NCBI GenBank assembly: GCA_937997635.1
Contig: CALLFA010000014.1
Location: forward strand, 1-32,057
Length of the DNA: 32,057 nucleotides
Reading direction: 5' to 3'
Source: an uncultured Saprospiraceae bacterium
GTDB lineage: Bacteria; Bacteroidota; Bacteroidia; Chitinophagales; Saprospiraceae
The notes beneath the pieces were generated by a model. It was not told the DNA's origin. It was given only the letters and a program-made list of their open reading frames with translations, and did no database searches. Below are positions 5,994 to 14,851 of the stretch, piece by piece. Within the stretch, counting starts at the first letter, position 1; every line of letters starts with the position of its first letter. The translations under genes and the position numbers were made by a program.

Positions 5994-8873
5994 GTGCAGA
6001 ATTCTAATTTTATTTCCGAATTGCAACAGACTATCCAAGGAGATGTCTTATCTGATAAAGCGAGTCTGGGCATGTATGCTACTGATGCCTCTTTGTACCA
6101 AATTAATCCAGTGGTCATTGTTTTGCCAAAGCATGAAGCTGATGTCAAAGAGGCTGTCAGACTGGCCGTCAATCATAAAGTGTCTATACTGCCTCGTGGT
6201 GGTGGGACTAGCCTTGCTGGCCAAACAGTTGGTAACTCCATGGTTTTGGATTTTTCCAAATACATGAATCAGATTTTAGATTTCAATGCAGAAGAACGAT
6301 GGGTGCGTGTCCAACCTGGTATCGCTAGAGATGACCTCAACCTGTTTTTGAAAGAACATGGGTTGATTTATGCGCCAGATCCAGCCACAAGCAGTAGAGC
6401 AAACCTAGGCGGAATGATTGGCAACAATTCTTCGGGAACGAAGAGTATTTTGTATGGAAAGACAATTGATCATTTGCTTGGCTTGAAAGTGTTGTTAAGC
6501 GACGGCACCGAATTACAGTTGAGTGAAACGAGTCAGGAAGAATTCGACAGTATTTGTCATGGTAATGACCGCAAAGCAGAAATCTATAAGACCTTTCGAA
6601 AATACATTTACGATCACTCTGATGAGATCAAAGAGCGATTTCCAAAAACAATGCGACGAGTGGGGGGGTATCCTTTGGATGAATTTGTGTACACGGATAA
6701 ATGGAATCTTAGTAAGGTCTTTTGTGGAAGTGAAGGGACACTTGGCTTGTCTTTGGAAGCTACAGTTAATTTGGAAAAATTGCCAAAGGAGAAAGCGGTA
6801 TGCGTTGTGCATTTTAGTGAACGGTTGGATGCCATTCGAGCAGTATCGACAATGGTAAAATATTCCCCTTCCTGTATTGAAATATTGGATGATACTGTCA
6901 TCGGTATGAGTCGGGAAAATTTGACCACTAAAAGACATACCCATTGGATTGATGGTGATCCTATTTCAGTACAGATCGTAGAATTTTTTCGTGATACGAA
7001 AGAAGATGTGCTGAATCGGGCAAAAGCAATGGTTGACGATTTAAAGGCTAAAGGCTACGGCTATGCTTTTCCCATTTTCACAGATCATAAATCGATGGAC
7101 GATGTGTGGATGATTCGTAAAAAGGGACTGGGCTTGATGTTGGGAAGGAAAGGAGAAAAGAAGGCAATTGCCTTTATCGAAGATGCCGCTATACCCATAG
7201 AAGTATTGGCGGATTACATTGCAGAGGTGCAAGCGGTCTGTGATAAATATCAGACAGAAGCTGCTGTGTACGCCCACGCAAGTGTCGGTGTCATTCATGT
7301 GCGCCCTTTTATGAACATGAAATCGCAAGAGGATATCGATCGATTTAAGCACATAGCGGAGGAGACATTTCAGCTTGTTAAAAAATACAAAGGATCGTGG
7401 AGTGGAGAGCACGGCGATGGTTTGGTCAGAAGTCCATTCAATCAAGAATTTTTTGGAGATCGACTCTATAAATTATTTAAAGATGTCAAGCATTTGTTTG
7501 ATCCTCATGGTTTAATGAATCCCGGTAAAATTGTAGATGCACCACCGATAGATCATAACCTTAGGTATGGTGCAAAGTATGTAGACAAGCCACTAGAGAC
7601 GGTATATCATTATCGCGAGGATGTGTCTTTTCAAGATTCGGTGCATATGTGTTCTGGTGTAGGCGAGTGTCGTAAAAAATCAGGTGGTACCATGTGCCCA
7701 AGTTTTAAGGCAACTGAAGATGAAGAGCATTCAACGAGAGGTCGTGCCAATGCGCTTCGGTTGGCTATGTCAGGACAACTAGAGGGCGGGATTACAGATG
7801 AACGATTGTTGGAAGTCATGGACTTGTGTCTGTCTTGTAAGGCGTGTAAGTCAGAATGTCCCAGCAACGTCGATATGGCGAAGCTGAAGAGTGAGGTATG
7901 GCAGCGAAAATATGACGAAGGGAACATTAGATTTAGAGAAAAATTAATCAACAGTTCTGCGGCGCAATCAAAGAAATTTTCTGGTGCATTAGCGCCGTTG
8001 GTAAATGCAGTGCAACGGTCATATCCATTCAGAGCAATGATGGAGAAGGTGGCAGGCATTGAAAAAAAACATAAACTTCCAGCGTTTGCTTCTGAAAAAT
8101 TGTCATCGTGGTTTAATAAAAATTATACGACAACAAATACAAAGGAAGTCGTCTTATTTGCAGATACGTATATCAATTATCATGAGACCAATATTGGAAA
8201 GGCTGCAGTACAGTTATTGGATGACTGTGGTTTTAAAGTTGTGCTTGCCGACGTCGGTTGCTGCCAACGTCCACGTATTTCGAATGGTTGGTTAAAGAAT
8301 GCCAAAAAGGACGGAACAATGGTTGCTCAGAATTTATTACCCTATATTCAAAAGGGGATTCCAATTGTCATTTGTGAACCGAGCTGTGCGACATCTTTCC
8401 ATTTAGATTTACCGGATCTGATAGATGACGTATCATTAGCTGATGCACTGAAGTCAGGCATCCATATGATCGATGTCTTCTTATGGAGTCAACAAAAAGA
8501 AGGAAATCTAACTGGTCAATTCGAACCAACAAAAGAAAATATTCATGTGCATGGACATTGCCATCAAAAGGCGATTTATGGTCTGAAAGCCATTGATCAG
8601 CTGTATGGTAATGGAACTGGAAAACATGAAATACTTGACACCGGATGTTGTGGTATGGCAGGGTCTTTTGGTTATGAGAAAGAACACTATAAGCTGTCCT
8701 TAAAAGTAGGCGAGGACAGATTGTTTCCAGCACTTCGGCAGATGAAACAAGAAGATACTGTTGTCGCCTGTGGCGTGAGTTGCAGACATCAAATTGCTCA
8801 TGTGAGTGATAAGAAGGCATTGCATTGGGTAGAGACTGTAAGGTATGTGGATAAAAGTAATGTACCTGGATAA
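5994..8873 (+). CDS. FAD-linked oxidase / Fe-S dehydrogenase fusion (GlcD-GlcF, YdiJ-like)
   Basis: The 959-residue product fuses a GlcD-like flavoprotein with a GlcF-like iron-sulfur part. The FAD_binding_4 fold is marked by ILPRGGGTSLAGQTVG (65-80) and a second FAD segment GMIGNNSSGTKSI, and the C-terminal flavin domain by WSGEHGDGLVRSPF. Two ferredoxin-type cysteine clusters follow (CSGVGEC...C near 552-567 and CLSCKACKSECP near 611-622). Two CCG-type motifs come next (GCCQRPR near 754 and TGCCGMAGSFGYE near 884) of the heterodisulfide-reductase/LutA kind. Such fusions oxidise D-2-hydroxy acids (glycolate, D-lactate, D-2-hydroxyglutarate) and pass electrons toward the quinone pool. Length matches the YdiJ-type class (about 1,000). 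The start is GTG at 5994, since an in-frame TAA sits 15 bases upstream. The substrate is unknown; the nearby aminotransferase makes glycolate/glyoxylate or serine-pathway hydroxy acids plausible. Confidence 0.9.
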   Translation: MQNSNFISELQQTIQGDVLSDKASLGMYATDASLYQINPVVIVLPKHEADVKEAVRLAVNHKVSILPRGGGTSLAGQTVGNSMVLDFSKYMNQILDFNAEERWVRVQPGIARDDLNLFLKEHGLIYAPDPATSSRANLGGMIGNNSSGTKSILYGKTIDHLLGLKVLLSDGTELQLSETSQEEFDSICHGNDRKAEIYKTFRKYIYDHSDEIKERFPKTMRRVGGYPLDEFVYTDKWNLSKVFCGSEGTLGLSLEATVNLEKLPKEKAVCVVHFSERLDAIRAVSTMVKYSPSCIEILDDTVIGMSRENLTTKRHTHWIDGDPISVQIVEFFRDTKEDVLNRAKAMVDDLKAKGYGYAFPIFTDHKSMDDVWMIRKKGLGLMLGRKGEKKAIAFIEDAAIPIEVLADYIAEVQAVCDKYQTEAAVYAHASVGVIHVRPFMNMKSQEDIDRFKHIAEETFQLVKKYKGSWSGEHGDGLVRSPFNQEFFGDRLYKLFKDVKHLFDPHGLMNPGKIVDAPPIDHNLRYGAKYVDKPLETVYHYREDVSFQDSVHMCSGVGECRKKSGGTMCPSFKATEDEEHSTRGRANALRLAMSGQLEGGITDERLLEVMDLCLSCKACKSECPSNVDMAKLKSEVWQRKYDEGNIRFREKLINSSAAQSKKFSGALAPLVNAVQRSYPFRAMMEKVAGIEKKHKLPAFASEKLSSWFNKNYTTTNTKEVVLFADTYINYHETNIGKAAVQLLDDCGFKVVLADVGCCQRPRISNGWLKNAKKDGTMVAQNLLPYIQKGIPIVICEPSCATSFHLDLPDLIDDVSLADALKSGIHMIDVFLWSQQKEGNLTGQFEPTKENIHVHGHCHQKAIYGLKAIDQLYGNGTGKHEILDTGCCGMAGSFGYEKEHYKLSLKVGEDRLFPALRQMKQEDTVVACGVSCRHQIAHVSDKKALHWVETVRYVDKSNVPG

Positions 8874-8881
8874 ACACGTTT

Positions 8882-10771
8882 TCACAAATTAAAATAATAA
8901 TGACTAGGATATTTTAATGTATAACCAATCTTGACTGTTTTACTTTTTGCAGCATCCAATATGATATTCCAATGTCCGATTCCATTCTCTTCGTTCAATT
9001 TAAAACCTGGACTAATTTCATTTTCGTCAACTTTAATTGACTTAATTGTCGATACAGGAATTTGGTCCCAAATTTCTATATTAATGGAATTGTCTTTTGT
9101 GTTTTTGACATGAACAGTGTAAGAAATCTCTGTGTGTTTTTTTCCAGATATCAATTTCTTTTTTGTCCAATAACGAGTTCTTTCTCTGTCGATTTTGATA
9201 TTAGAATCGATGCCAAGAGAGATTTGCATGCTGTCTTTTAATGCAGATGGATCTAATAGCGATTTGCCAATGTAAGCGCCTTCGAAATAGAGATTCATAT
9301 TGCCTCTAAGTAGATTTTTGTCTTCCCAATCATCTACAAAAGCGGTTAAATAAACCTTTTCAGATAGCTTAGGAATGGCTTTATGTTTAAATGACGCGTC
9401 TAGTTGTAATTCGCGTAAAGCGATTTCATTATTTTTAGAATCATCTAAGATCGTGTAAGGAACGTCCATCACATATTTAAAATTTAACATGGTTTTTTCT
9501 ATGCTTGATTCTGGACTTGCATAGGAATAAGTAACAGGATCTGGTTTTTGTTTCTTATCAATAACAATACCTTTTGCTCTACCAGCTAGACCTGATACAA
9601 CTACTTCTTGCAATAGTTCTCCCTGCTCTAAATAGATGTTCATATGGGGTTGAGTTATATTTATCGTCTGATCTCTAAAGCCCGTATAAGAAATAGTGAT
9701 CTTTGGATCTTTGGTTGGAGGAAAATGCAGTTCAAAAAAGCCGTCTACATCCGTTATCGCTCCAAATGTTGTATTGTTTACATAAATATTAGCCCCAATC
9801 AAGCTCTCACCAGAATCATCATAGATGTATCCTCTAACATAATCTATAACATCATTAAATTGACCAGAGAATTCATTTTTCTTTGGATTTAATAAATAAG
9901 AATAATCTGTCTCTTTTGGTGGGATCATCATCGGTAAGAGTTCAGGTATGTTTTTGGATAGATTAGCGTTTTCATTTGTAAAACTTAAGATGACATTTTC
10001 CCATTTCTCTCCAGTGTGTTGATAGACATTTGCAAAATGAATTAGATCCATCGGTTGTTCCATATTTTCTGCACGAAGATGATACGAAGAATACCATCCA
10101 GCATTAGCAACTTGATAAATCATTTGTAAGGAAATGGATTGAGATTTTGCACTGCTTACTGTGACAAGTGCATCGTAAGGGATGGCAGCAACCTTAGGCT
10201 TTAGTTCTTCCGTTTGTGCATGTAGAATGGCCATTTCTTTTTTAAGCTGCTTTTCGAGTTGCTCGTTCGTGTGTATGTCAAAAAGAATATGTTCAATTTC
10301 AGAACTATAGTAATCTGATATTTGAGACAGATTTGTCAATGTAAGACTCTGATTTTCACCTTTAATTTGGATGTTTGATTTTAAAAAATGCTCGTGCTCT
10401 TTGAGACTTTTTATCTGTAATGAGATTAACTCAAGACTATCAGTTTTAGTTTGGAGACGTTCTTTCAAAAATTTAATTTGATCATTGTATTGTTGAGATA
10501 GCAGGTAATTTTTGACGTATTTAACTTGAGATAAATACCCATCACCGCTCATTTTTATCTGCACTGATTCTTTATCCAGATACGGCGATATTCCTTCTAG
10601 CTTAAAGGTGTGTTTGTCAGCATTGACTGAAATCAATTTTGTTCTGCGCGTAATCCTTGCACTATTTTGAAATACCGTAACTTCTTCGATAACTGAGTTT
10701 ACAGTTTTTGTGTCTGCCTGAGTATGGTAAAGTAAAGAGTGAACGAATATCAATAGGTAGATAAGTTTCAT
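8882..10771 (-). CDS. Secreted DUF4140/DUF4139 (MuiA-family) protein with CarboxypepD_reg-like domain
   Basis: The 629-residue product begins with a Sec signal peptide (about 1-19). It continues with a DUF4140 segment (VEEVTVFQNSARITR-type opening, about 24-110) and a coiled coil of about 90 residues that includes an LKEHEHFLKSN heptad region. A carboxypeptidase-D regulatory-like beta-sandwich is inserted near 308-380 (VRGYIYDDSGESLIGANI...DGFFELHF). The C-terminal DUF4139 domain runs from about 410 to the end. The DUF4140-DUF4139 pair defines the 'mucoidy inhibitor MuiA' family, whose biochemical role is not established; the inserted domain is common in Bacteroidota cell-surface proteins. 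It probably acts in the periplasm or at the outer membrane. It converges tail to tail with the oxidase gene with an 8-base gap, and no terminator hairpin is visible there. Confidence 0.85.
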   Translation of the reverse strand: MKLIYLLIFVHSLLYHTQADTKTVNSVIEEVTVFQNSARITRRTKLISVNADKHTFKLEGISPYLDKESVQIKMSGDGYLSQVKYVKNYLLSQQYNDQIKFLKERLQTKTDSLELISLQIKSLKEHEHFLKSNIQIKGENQSLTLTNLSQISDYYSSEIEHILFDIHTNEQLEKQLKKEMAILHAQTEELKPKVAAIPYDALVTVSSAKSQSISLQMIYQVANAGWYSSYHLRAENMEQPMDLIHFANVYQHTGEKWENVILSFTNENANLSKNIPELLPMMIPPKETDYSYLLNPKKNEFSGQFNDVIDYVRGYIYDDSGESLIGANIYVNNTTFGAITDVDGFFELHFPPTKDPKITISYTGFRDQTINITQPHMNIYLEQGELLQEVVVSGLAGRAKGIVIDKKQKPDPVTYSYASPESSIEKTMLNFKYVMDVPYTILDDSKNNEIALRELQLDASFKHKAIPKLSEKVYLTAFVDDWEDKNLLRGNMNLYFEGAYIGKSLLDPSALKDSMQISLGIDSNIKIDRERTRYWTKKKLISGKKHTEISYTVHVKNTKDNSINIEIWDQIPVSTIKSIKVDENEISPGFKLNEENGIGHWNIILDAAKSKTVKIGYTLKYPSHYYFNL

Positions 10772-10905
10772 GATGCTTCTTTGTATAGTATGATGAAAGC
10801 TTAACCACTATTACATAAACTAAAATGAACTTTTATCTAGTAAACCCATTTATGACTATACTGTACCTTAGCACCAGTTTCCACGTCAAAAGAAAAAATA
10901 TACTC

Positions 10906-11112
10906 ATGAGAGGAAGAATGTTAATCCGTATGTTAATGATGTTTGGCCCAATGATCATGCGTCAATTTCAAAAATTTCAACGACAGAAAGCGCGTCAGGC
11001 TCCTGTACAACATAGGGAAAAGGCTCCTCAAAAATACGAAGACGTTAGCCCAGAATACGAGGAAGAGCCGATAGAAACTCTGCGAAAGTATAAAGAAGAC
11101 GATTTTGTCTAA
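10906..11112 (+). CDS. Small basic/acidic hypothetical protein with N-terminal hydrophobic segment
   Basis: From ATG 10906 the product is 68 residues. It has a methionine-rich hydrophobic start (MLIRMLMMFGPMIM), a basic stretch (RQFQKFQRQKARQ) and an acidic tail (YEDVSPEYEEEPIE...KEDDFV). The layout resembles the small DUF4834-like membrane proteins of Bacteroidota, but I cannot assign the family with certainty. The frame extends to an earlier ATG at 10825. I prefer 10906 because the N-terminus then starts with a regular amphipathic or membrane helix. The gene is divergent from the DUF4139 gene. Confidence 0.55.
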   Translation: MRGRMLIRMLMMFGPMIMRQFQKFQRQKARQAPVQHREKAPQKYEDVSPEYEEEPIETLRKYKEDDFV

Positions 11113-11119
11113 GGAGTAA

Positions 11120-11218
11120 ATGATAAGAATATTACTTGCAGGTGCTGAAAGATCAGAAGTAGTCTTAAATTTTGACGTCGATTTCAACTTTTCATATTGG
11201 ATGTATTCAATCCTATAA
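11120..11218 (+). CDS. Possible 32-residue small ORF after the small membrane-type gene
   Basis: An ATG at 11120 follows an AAGGAG (11111-11116), a textbook Shine-Dalgarno that is unusual in this window, where most genes lack one. The frame stops at 11218, three bases before the end of the convergent spermidine-synthase-like gene. The peptide starts MIRILLAGAERSEV and resembles no family known to me. It may be a leaderless fragment or a coupled small protein. Support is only the ribosome-binding site and the placement. Confidence 0.22.
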   Translation: MIRILLAGAERSEVVLNFDVDFNFSYWMYSIL

Positions 11219-11220
11219 TT

Positions 11221-12765
11221 TTATTTAAAATACTTTTTATAATATTGATTGTAGCTCCTTTTCCAGCTCATTGCAGCCTTAGCATACAATTTAGATAATT
11301 TAGGTTTGTTATCTGTAAGTATCTCTGCATCTTGTAAATCAATTGTTTTTTTATCAATAAAATACTGTGGAAGATTTCTAATTGTGTCAGATCTGCCTTC
11401 TTGAAAAGAAACATCTTCAAAGGACAACTGCTGTTTTGAGGCTAAAAAGATTAAATTTCTAGACTGTTCTTCTCCGGGCGTTGCTAAAATTTTAGTATTC
11501 ATTTCAGCTGACTCGTAAGTCTTTAACACGGACCGAGCAGCATAGCCAGTCTCACCGCGTATGAATCCATAAAAATTACTCATGATCATTCCATCCTTGT
11601 TTAATATTTTTTGAGCATCTTGTATCCCTTCTTTAGTTAATAAATGCTCTGGCACTGACTCACCTAAAAATGTATCGTATATAATTATGTCATACATGTT
11701 ATGAGTTGTTCGGATGTAATGTCTAGCATCATCTATAATAATTTCAAGTTCGGGATCAACACCAAAATATTGCTTACAAACTTCGCCAACACGTTTGTCA
11801 ATTTCTACTACATCGACATTAAAGCCTAGTCGTTTTAATTGTTTGATTAAAGTGCCACCGCCCAATCCCAATAATAATACCTTAGATTTTGGAGGATAAA
11901 TACTTGCGGCAGCAGGATAATAGTGCGACCATTCCCAAATACTATACTTTAAATTATCACTTAGAGAAACAAAGCTTTGTAGCGTGTTATTTACAATTAG
12001 AGCTCTACCAGGTCGACTGTTGGCAGTAAATTCATAGGCAGGATGATCTACGACTTTAATCTGACCTAAAATTCCTTCCGATTCATATAGGATTTGATAT
12101 TCATCACTATATCCTGATTTTGGCTGAAAGGTCAGACTCATCAAAAATATTGGTATTACTATAAATAAAACAAAAATCCTTCTTTTGACAATCAATGAAA
12201 TCATTGGAAAAAATGCGAGTAGAAAACCAGTAACTAAACTTGGTATCTTAATTCCAAATGTTGGAATAATATAAAAGCCCATGAGGAAGGTAAATAGTAT
12301 CCCACCTAGCGTTGAGATAGCATACACATTACCAGCACTATTGCCAGAGTTGCTGGCTTTTTTCGTCACTAGATTAATGATTACTGGAGAAACCATTCCC
12401 ATTAAACTTAAGGGCGGCACCATGTAAACTAATAATGAAATGATTGCTCCCGTACTCAAAGTAGCGTTACTCAAAGCAGTCATTATTAAATGGCTGGAGA
12501 ATGGCATGATAGCAAGTAATGCCCCAGCAAGCACAAGAATTATGTAGAGTAATTCTGGTTTTTGATCATATGCTTTTGATAACTTCCCACCAACAAAATA
12601 TCCAATAGTTAAGCCTCCTAAGGTCAGACCTAACACTGCAGCCCATATGTATAGCGATGTACCAAAATAAGGAGCTAATAGTTTTGCAGCAAAGAGCTCG
12701 CAGGCCATAACAGACCCTCCCTCTAAAAACGATAAAAAGTAAAAATAACTTGTCTTGGAATTCAT
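11221..12765 (-). CDS. Membrane-anchored spermidine-synthase-like protein (MFS/SpeE-type fusion)
   Basis: The 514-residue product has an N-terminal membrane half (about 7-8 segments in residues 1-220, opening MNSKTSYFYFLSFLEGGSVMACELFAAKLLAP). A C-terminal methyltransferase-fold domain follows, with the SAM/nucleoside-binding motif VLLLGLGGGTL, the acidic EIDKRV and DDARHYI. This is the architecture of fused MFS/spermidine-synthase proteins. The usual catalytic DxxDP of polyamine synthases reads YDTFLGES here, keeping only the first Asp, so true aminopropyltransferase activity is doubtful. The frame extends upstream to a TTG at 12798, but that codon lies inside a terminator hairpin, so the ATG at 12765 is chosen. 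It follows the subtilisin gene on the same strand but is separated from it by that terminator, so it is probably transcribed on its own. Confidence 0.85.
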   Translation of the reverse strand: MNSKTSYFYFLSFLEGGSVMACELFAAKLLAPYFGTSLYIWAAVLGLTLGGLTIGYFVGGKLSKAYDQKPELLYIILVLAGALLAIMPFSSHLIMTALSNATLSTGAIISLLVYMVPPLSLMGMVSPVIINLVTKKASNSGNSAGNVYAISTLGGILFTFLMGFYIIPTFGIKIPSLVTGFLLAFFPMISLIVKRRIFVLFIVIPIFLMSLTFQPKSGYSDEYQILYESEGILGQIKVVDHPAYEFTANSRPGRALIVNNTLQSFVSLSDNLKYSIWEWSHYYPAAASIYPPKSKVLLLGLGGGTLIKQLKRLGFNVDVVEIDKRVGEVCKQYFGVDPELEIIIDDARHYIRTTHNMYDIIIYDTFLGESVPEHLLTKEGIQDAQKILNKDGMIMSNFYGFIRGETGYAARSVLKTYESAEMNTKILATPGEEQSRNLIFLASKQQLSFEDVSFQEGRSDTIRNLPQYFIDKKTIDLQDAEILTDNKPKLSKLYAKAAMSWKRSYNQYYKKYFK

Positions 12766-12785
12766 GATTAATTCTAATAATAAGC

Positions 12786-12812
12786 AAAAAAAAAGCAAGC
12801 TATATAGCTTGC
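12786..12812 (-). terminator. Intrinsic terminator of the subtilisin-like gene
   Basis: A perfect 18-bp palindrome GCAAGCTATATAGCTTGC (12795-12812) is followed, in the minus-strand sense, by nine T residues (complement of 12786-12794). It lies 28 bases after the stop of the S8 peptidase gene, which is the normal place for a Rho-independent terminator. On the plus strand a CTTTTTCTT run follows, so it may also work in reverse. Confidence 0.85.
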
Positions 12813-12839
12813 CTTTTTCTTATTTATTTCATTATTTTT

Positions 12840-14051
12840 TTAATGTACAGCAATTGGATCAGGATTTCCATCAGGATCACCATTTACAGTGCCATCTGTG
12901 GAAATATTACCTAATAGTAAAATCCCACAAACATGAGGTGAAGCCATTGAAGTTCCACTTAATGTTCTATATGCACCATCAGGATACGTCGACAAAACGG
13001 ATGAACCTGGAGCACAAAAATCTACAGGTGGATTCCCAAAATTTGAAAATGAAGACCAATTATCAGTGATGGTCATTGAAGAAACCGTGTAAATATTTGA
13101 GCCATTAGCACTAGCAGGTGACGTGGATGCTGCGTTGGTGGATTCATTTCCTGCAGCGAGTGCAAAAGGACAGTTAGAGGATGCTGCTATAACTGCATCA
13201 TTTAATGCCTGAGAAAAACCACCTCCTAAACTCATGTTGGCTGCATCACAATCAGATTGTCCAGCAACATGATTCACGCCTGCAATGACTCCTGAATTAG
13301 AACCACTACCTCTACCGCTAAGAACTTTGACTGGAACCACTGTCGCTCCAGCTGCAACTCCGATAACTCCTTCTGAGTTATCAATCGCACCTACTGTACC
13401 TGCAACATGTGTACCGTGCCCGTTTCCATCATTAGATAAATTTGAATCTTTTCCTTTTGTGAATGCATTAAATCCCCGAGAAACATCCACATTCAAGTCT
13501 GGGTGATCTGCATCAATACCAGAATCAATAATGTAGGCAACTTTTCCGGCGCTATTCACTCCACCATTTACCCTATCAATTCCCCATGGTGTTTCTTGAG
13601 CTGGTGCAGTTCCGCCTCCACCACCTCCTCCACCTGGAGGGCCGCCCATAGAAATGCTCATCATTTGATCTTCTTCGATGTAAGCAATTTCAGGATTTTG
13701 GCGTAGTTGTTTTAGTTGTTGTGCTGAGAGACTTGCTGCAAAACCAGCTATACTTTTTCCGTAGACATGTTTTAAATTGTCATTCGAACCACCAGCTCTT
13801 TCTAATGCAGAAATGGCTCGAGCATTCATTTGCTTCTGTGCGGATCTAAAATCTGATTTTTTGATTTGACTATTTGTTTCTGAATTTTTATAAACAATAA
13901 TGTACTGTCCAGGAATCGCCTGTCCCTTGGCCTTAAGAAGTTTTGATACTGCTTGATCAGAATCATTGGTGAAAGACTCGTCTTTGGAGCATGCAACTAC
14001 CAGGGCGCACAGGAAGAGTAGATAGCCTCCGACTTTAAGATATTTTATCAT
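12840..14051 (-). CDS. S8 (subtilisin/proteinase K-like) peptidase lipoprotein with I9 propeptide
   Basis: The 403-residue precursor has a lipoprotein signal (LFLCALVVAC, lipid Cys at 21). An inhibitor-I9 propeptide follows (about 47-132, GQYIIVYKN ... EIAYIEEDQ), then a polyglycine linker (136-147) and a complete S8 catalytic domain. The triad is D176 (IIDSGID), H212 (GHGTHVAG) and S368 (GTSMASPH), with oxyanion N302 in AAGNES. The proteinase K-like spacing suggests a broad-specificity protease held on the cell surface or periplasmic side, activated by propeptide removal. The C-terminus ends 35 residues after the catalytic Ser without a sorting domain, consistent with lipid anchoring. The gene is monocistronic, with a strong terminator behind it. 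A long AT-rich stretch separates it from the pseudogene upstream. Confidence 0.93.
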   Translation of the reverse strand: MIKYLKVGGYLLFLCALVVACSKDESFTNDSDQAVSKLLKAKGQAIPGQYIIVYKNSETNSQIKKSDFRSAQKQMNARAISALERAGGSNDNLKHVYGKSIAGFAASLSAQQLKQLRQNPEIAYIEEDQMMSISMGGPPGGGGGGGGTAPAQETPWGIDRVNGGVNSAGKVAYIIDSGIDADHPDLNVDVSRGFNAFTKGKDSNLSNDGNGHGTHVAGTVGAIDNSEGVIGVAAGATVVPVKVLSGRGSGSNSGVIAGVNHVAGQSDCDAANMSLGGGFSQALNDAVIAASSNCPFALAAGNESTNAASTSPASANGSNIYTVSSMTITDNWSSFSNFGNPPVDFCAPGSSVLSTYPDGAYRTLSGTSMASPHVCGILLLGNISTDGTVNGDPDGNPDPIAVH

Positions 14052-14201
14052 AATATGGTTTAATTAGTTAGAAAATTTAATTTTAATAATTATGCAAGAA
14101 TAAGAAGAGGTGCTAATAATTTGATGTGGTAAAGATATGAAATAGTATCTCACAAAAAAACCTTTCTAAAAATCGAAATAATCATGATTTATTGAACTGT
14201 T

Positions 14202-14381
14202 TTACCAAACTTTCATTGCTGATGTACTTAGGTTAACTATATAAGTAAGTATAATATTTGGTTGCAAAACAAGTGTTGCTATGCCAATGGTATTTGACTC
14301 TTTTTCAATCGTAAAGGGATAGACCCAGCTGACGATTAACCTATATGCTATATTGTCATCTTGAATTGTCGCTCTAAGCAT
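14202..14381 (-). CDS. Possible 59-residue ORF or gene remnant
   Basis: A minus-strand ATG at 14381 opens 59 codons to a TAA at 14202-14204. The frame is also open 11 codons upstream of the ATG to tandem stops. The peptide has protein-like alternation (for example RLIVSWVYPFTIEKES and IATLVLQPNIILTYIV). It could be the C-terminal remnant of a beta-rich protein or a small gene. There is no visible ribosome-binding site and I know no homologue. It is listed because it is the only plausible frame in this stretch. Confidence 0.22.
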   Translation of the reverse strand: MLRATIQDDNIAYRLIVSWVYPFTIEKESNTIGIATLVLQPNIILTYIVNLSTSAMKVW

Positions 14382-14519
14382 TTTTAATACAACCAGAAAG
14401 TCAATACTTTGCAGTTACTAGTGAATGGTCTAATCAGATTTGTTCAAAATCCACTTGAATCTATTCATAAAACCTCTTCGAGTTTAGCTTGTTATTGGCA
14501 TAAGTTTCAGACCAGATAG

Positions 14520-14851
14520 TCAAAATATTGCTGTGAAAATATCTCTATTACAATTTGTATGATGTCAAATAATTATAGGCAAGGGTTTTCAATTACTTCG
14601 GTTAAAGATGCTACCATCCTAAATTTTGAATTTTCAGAAACAAGTGGAACGCTTCCTGAAGATGGTATCGATATTGAGCCTGATATTCCTGAGGAAAGAA
14701 TTGAAAATGTTCTCATAAAGGGGTGTAGAATATTCAACAATTTCGGAATGCAATTCAATTAGCATTATTTATGATGGATGACAATTCTCTGGACGTTTCA
14801 GTCATTGTTGAGCTTTCATATATGTCTAATAATCACGATCCATCACCTTAG
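14520..14851 (+). pseudogene. Frameshifted remnant of a right-handed parallel beta-helix protein
   Basis: One frame (14520-14762) encodes a segment ENISITICMMSNNYRQGFS... followed by GIDIEPDIPEE and ENVLIKGCRIFNNFG. This is the characteristic repeat of pectate-lyase-fold beta-helix proteins (the 'NNxRQGxSI' and 'GxDIEP' turns). It then stops. A second frame takes over at about 14747 and continues with NAIQLALFMMDD and SLDVSVIVE to a TAG at 14851. A single missing base near 14744-14748 explains the switch. An in-frame TAG (14517-14519) closes the upstream side, and both ends of the normal protein (several hundred residues) are gone. This was probably a secreted polysaccharide-active or surface protein gene. 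A short 67-codon gene is the alternative, but the continuing homology in the second frame argues for decay. Confidence 0.68.

Noticed and set aside
12766..12798. Longer N-terminus for the spermidine-synthase-like protein from a TTG
   Set aside because: The added codons run through the terminator palindrome of the upstream gene.
13285..13706. Two plus-strand ORFs opposite the S8 peptidase gene
   Set aside because: They are antisense shadows of a clearly coding gene that has all catalytic motifs.
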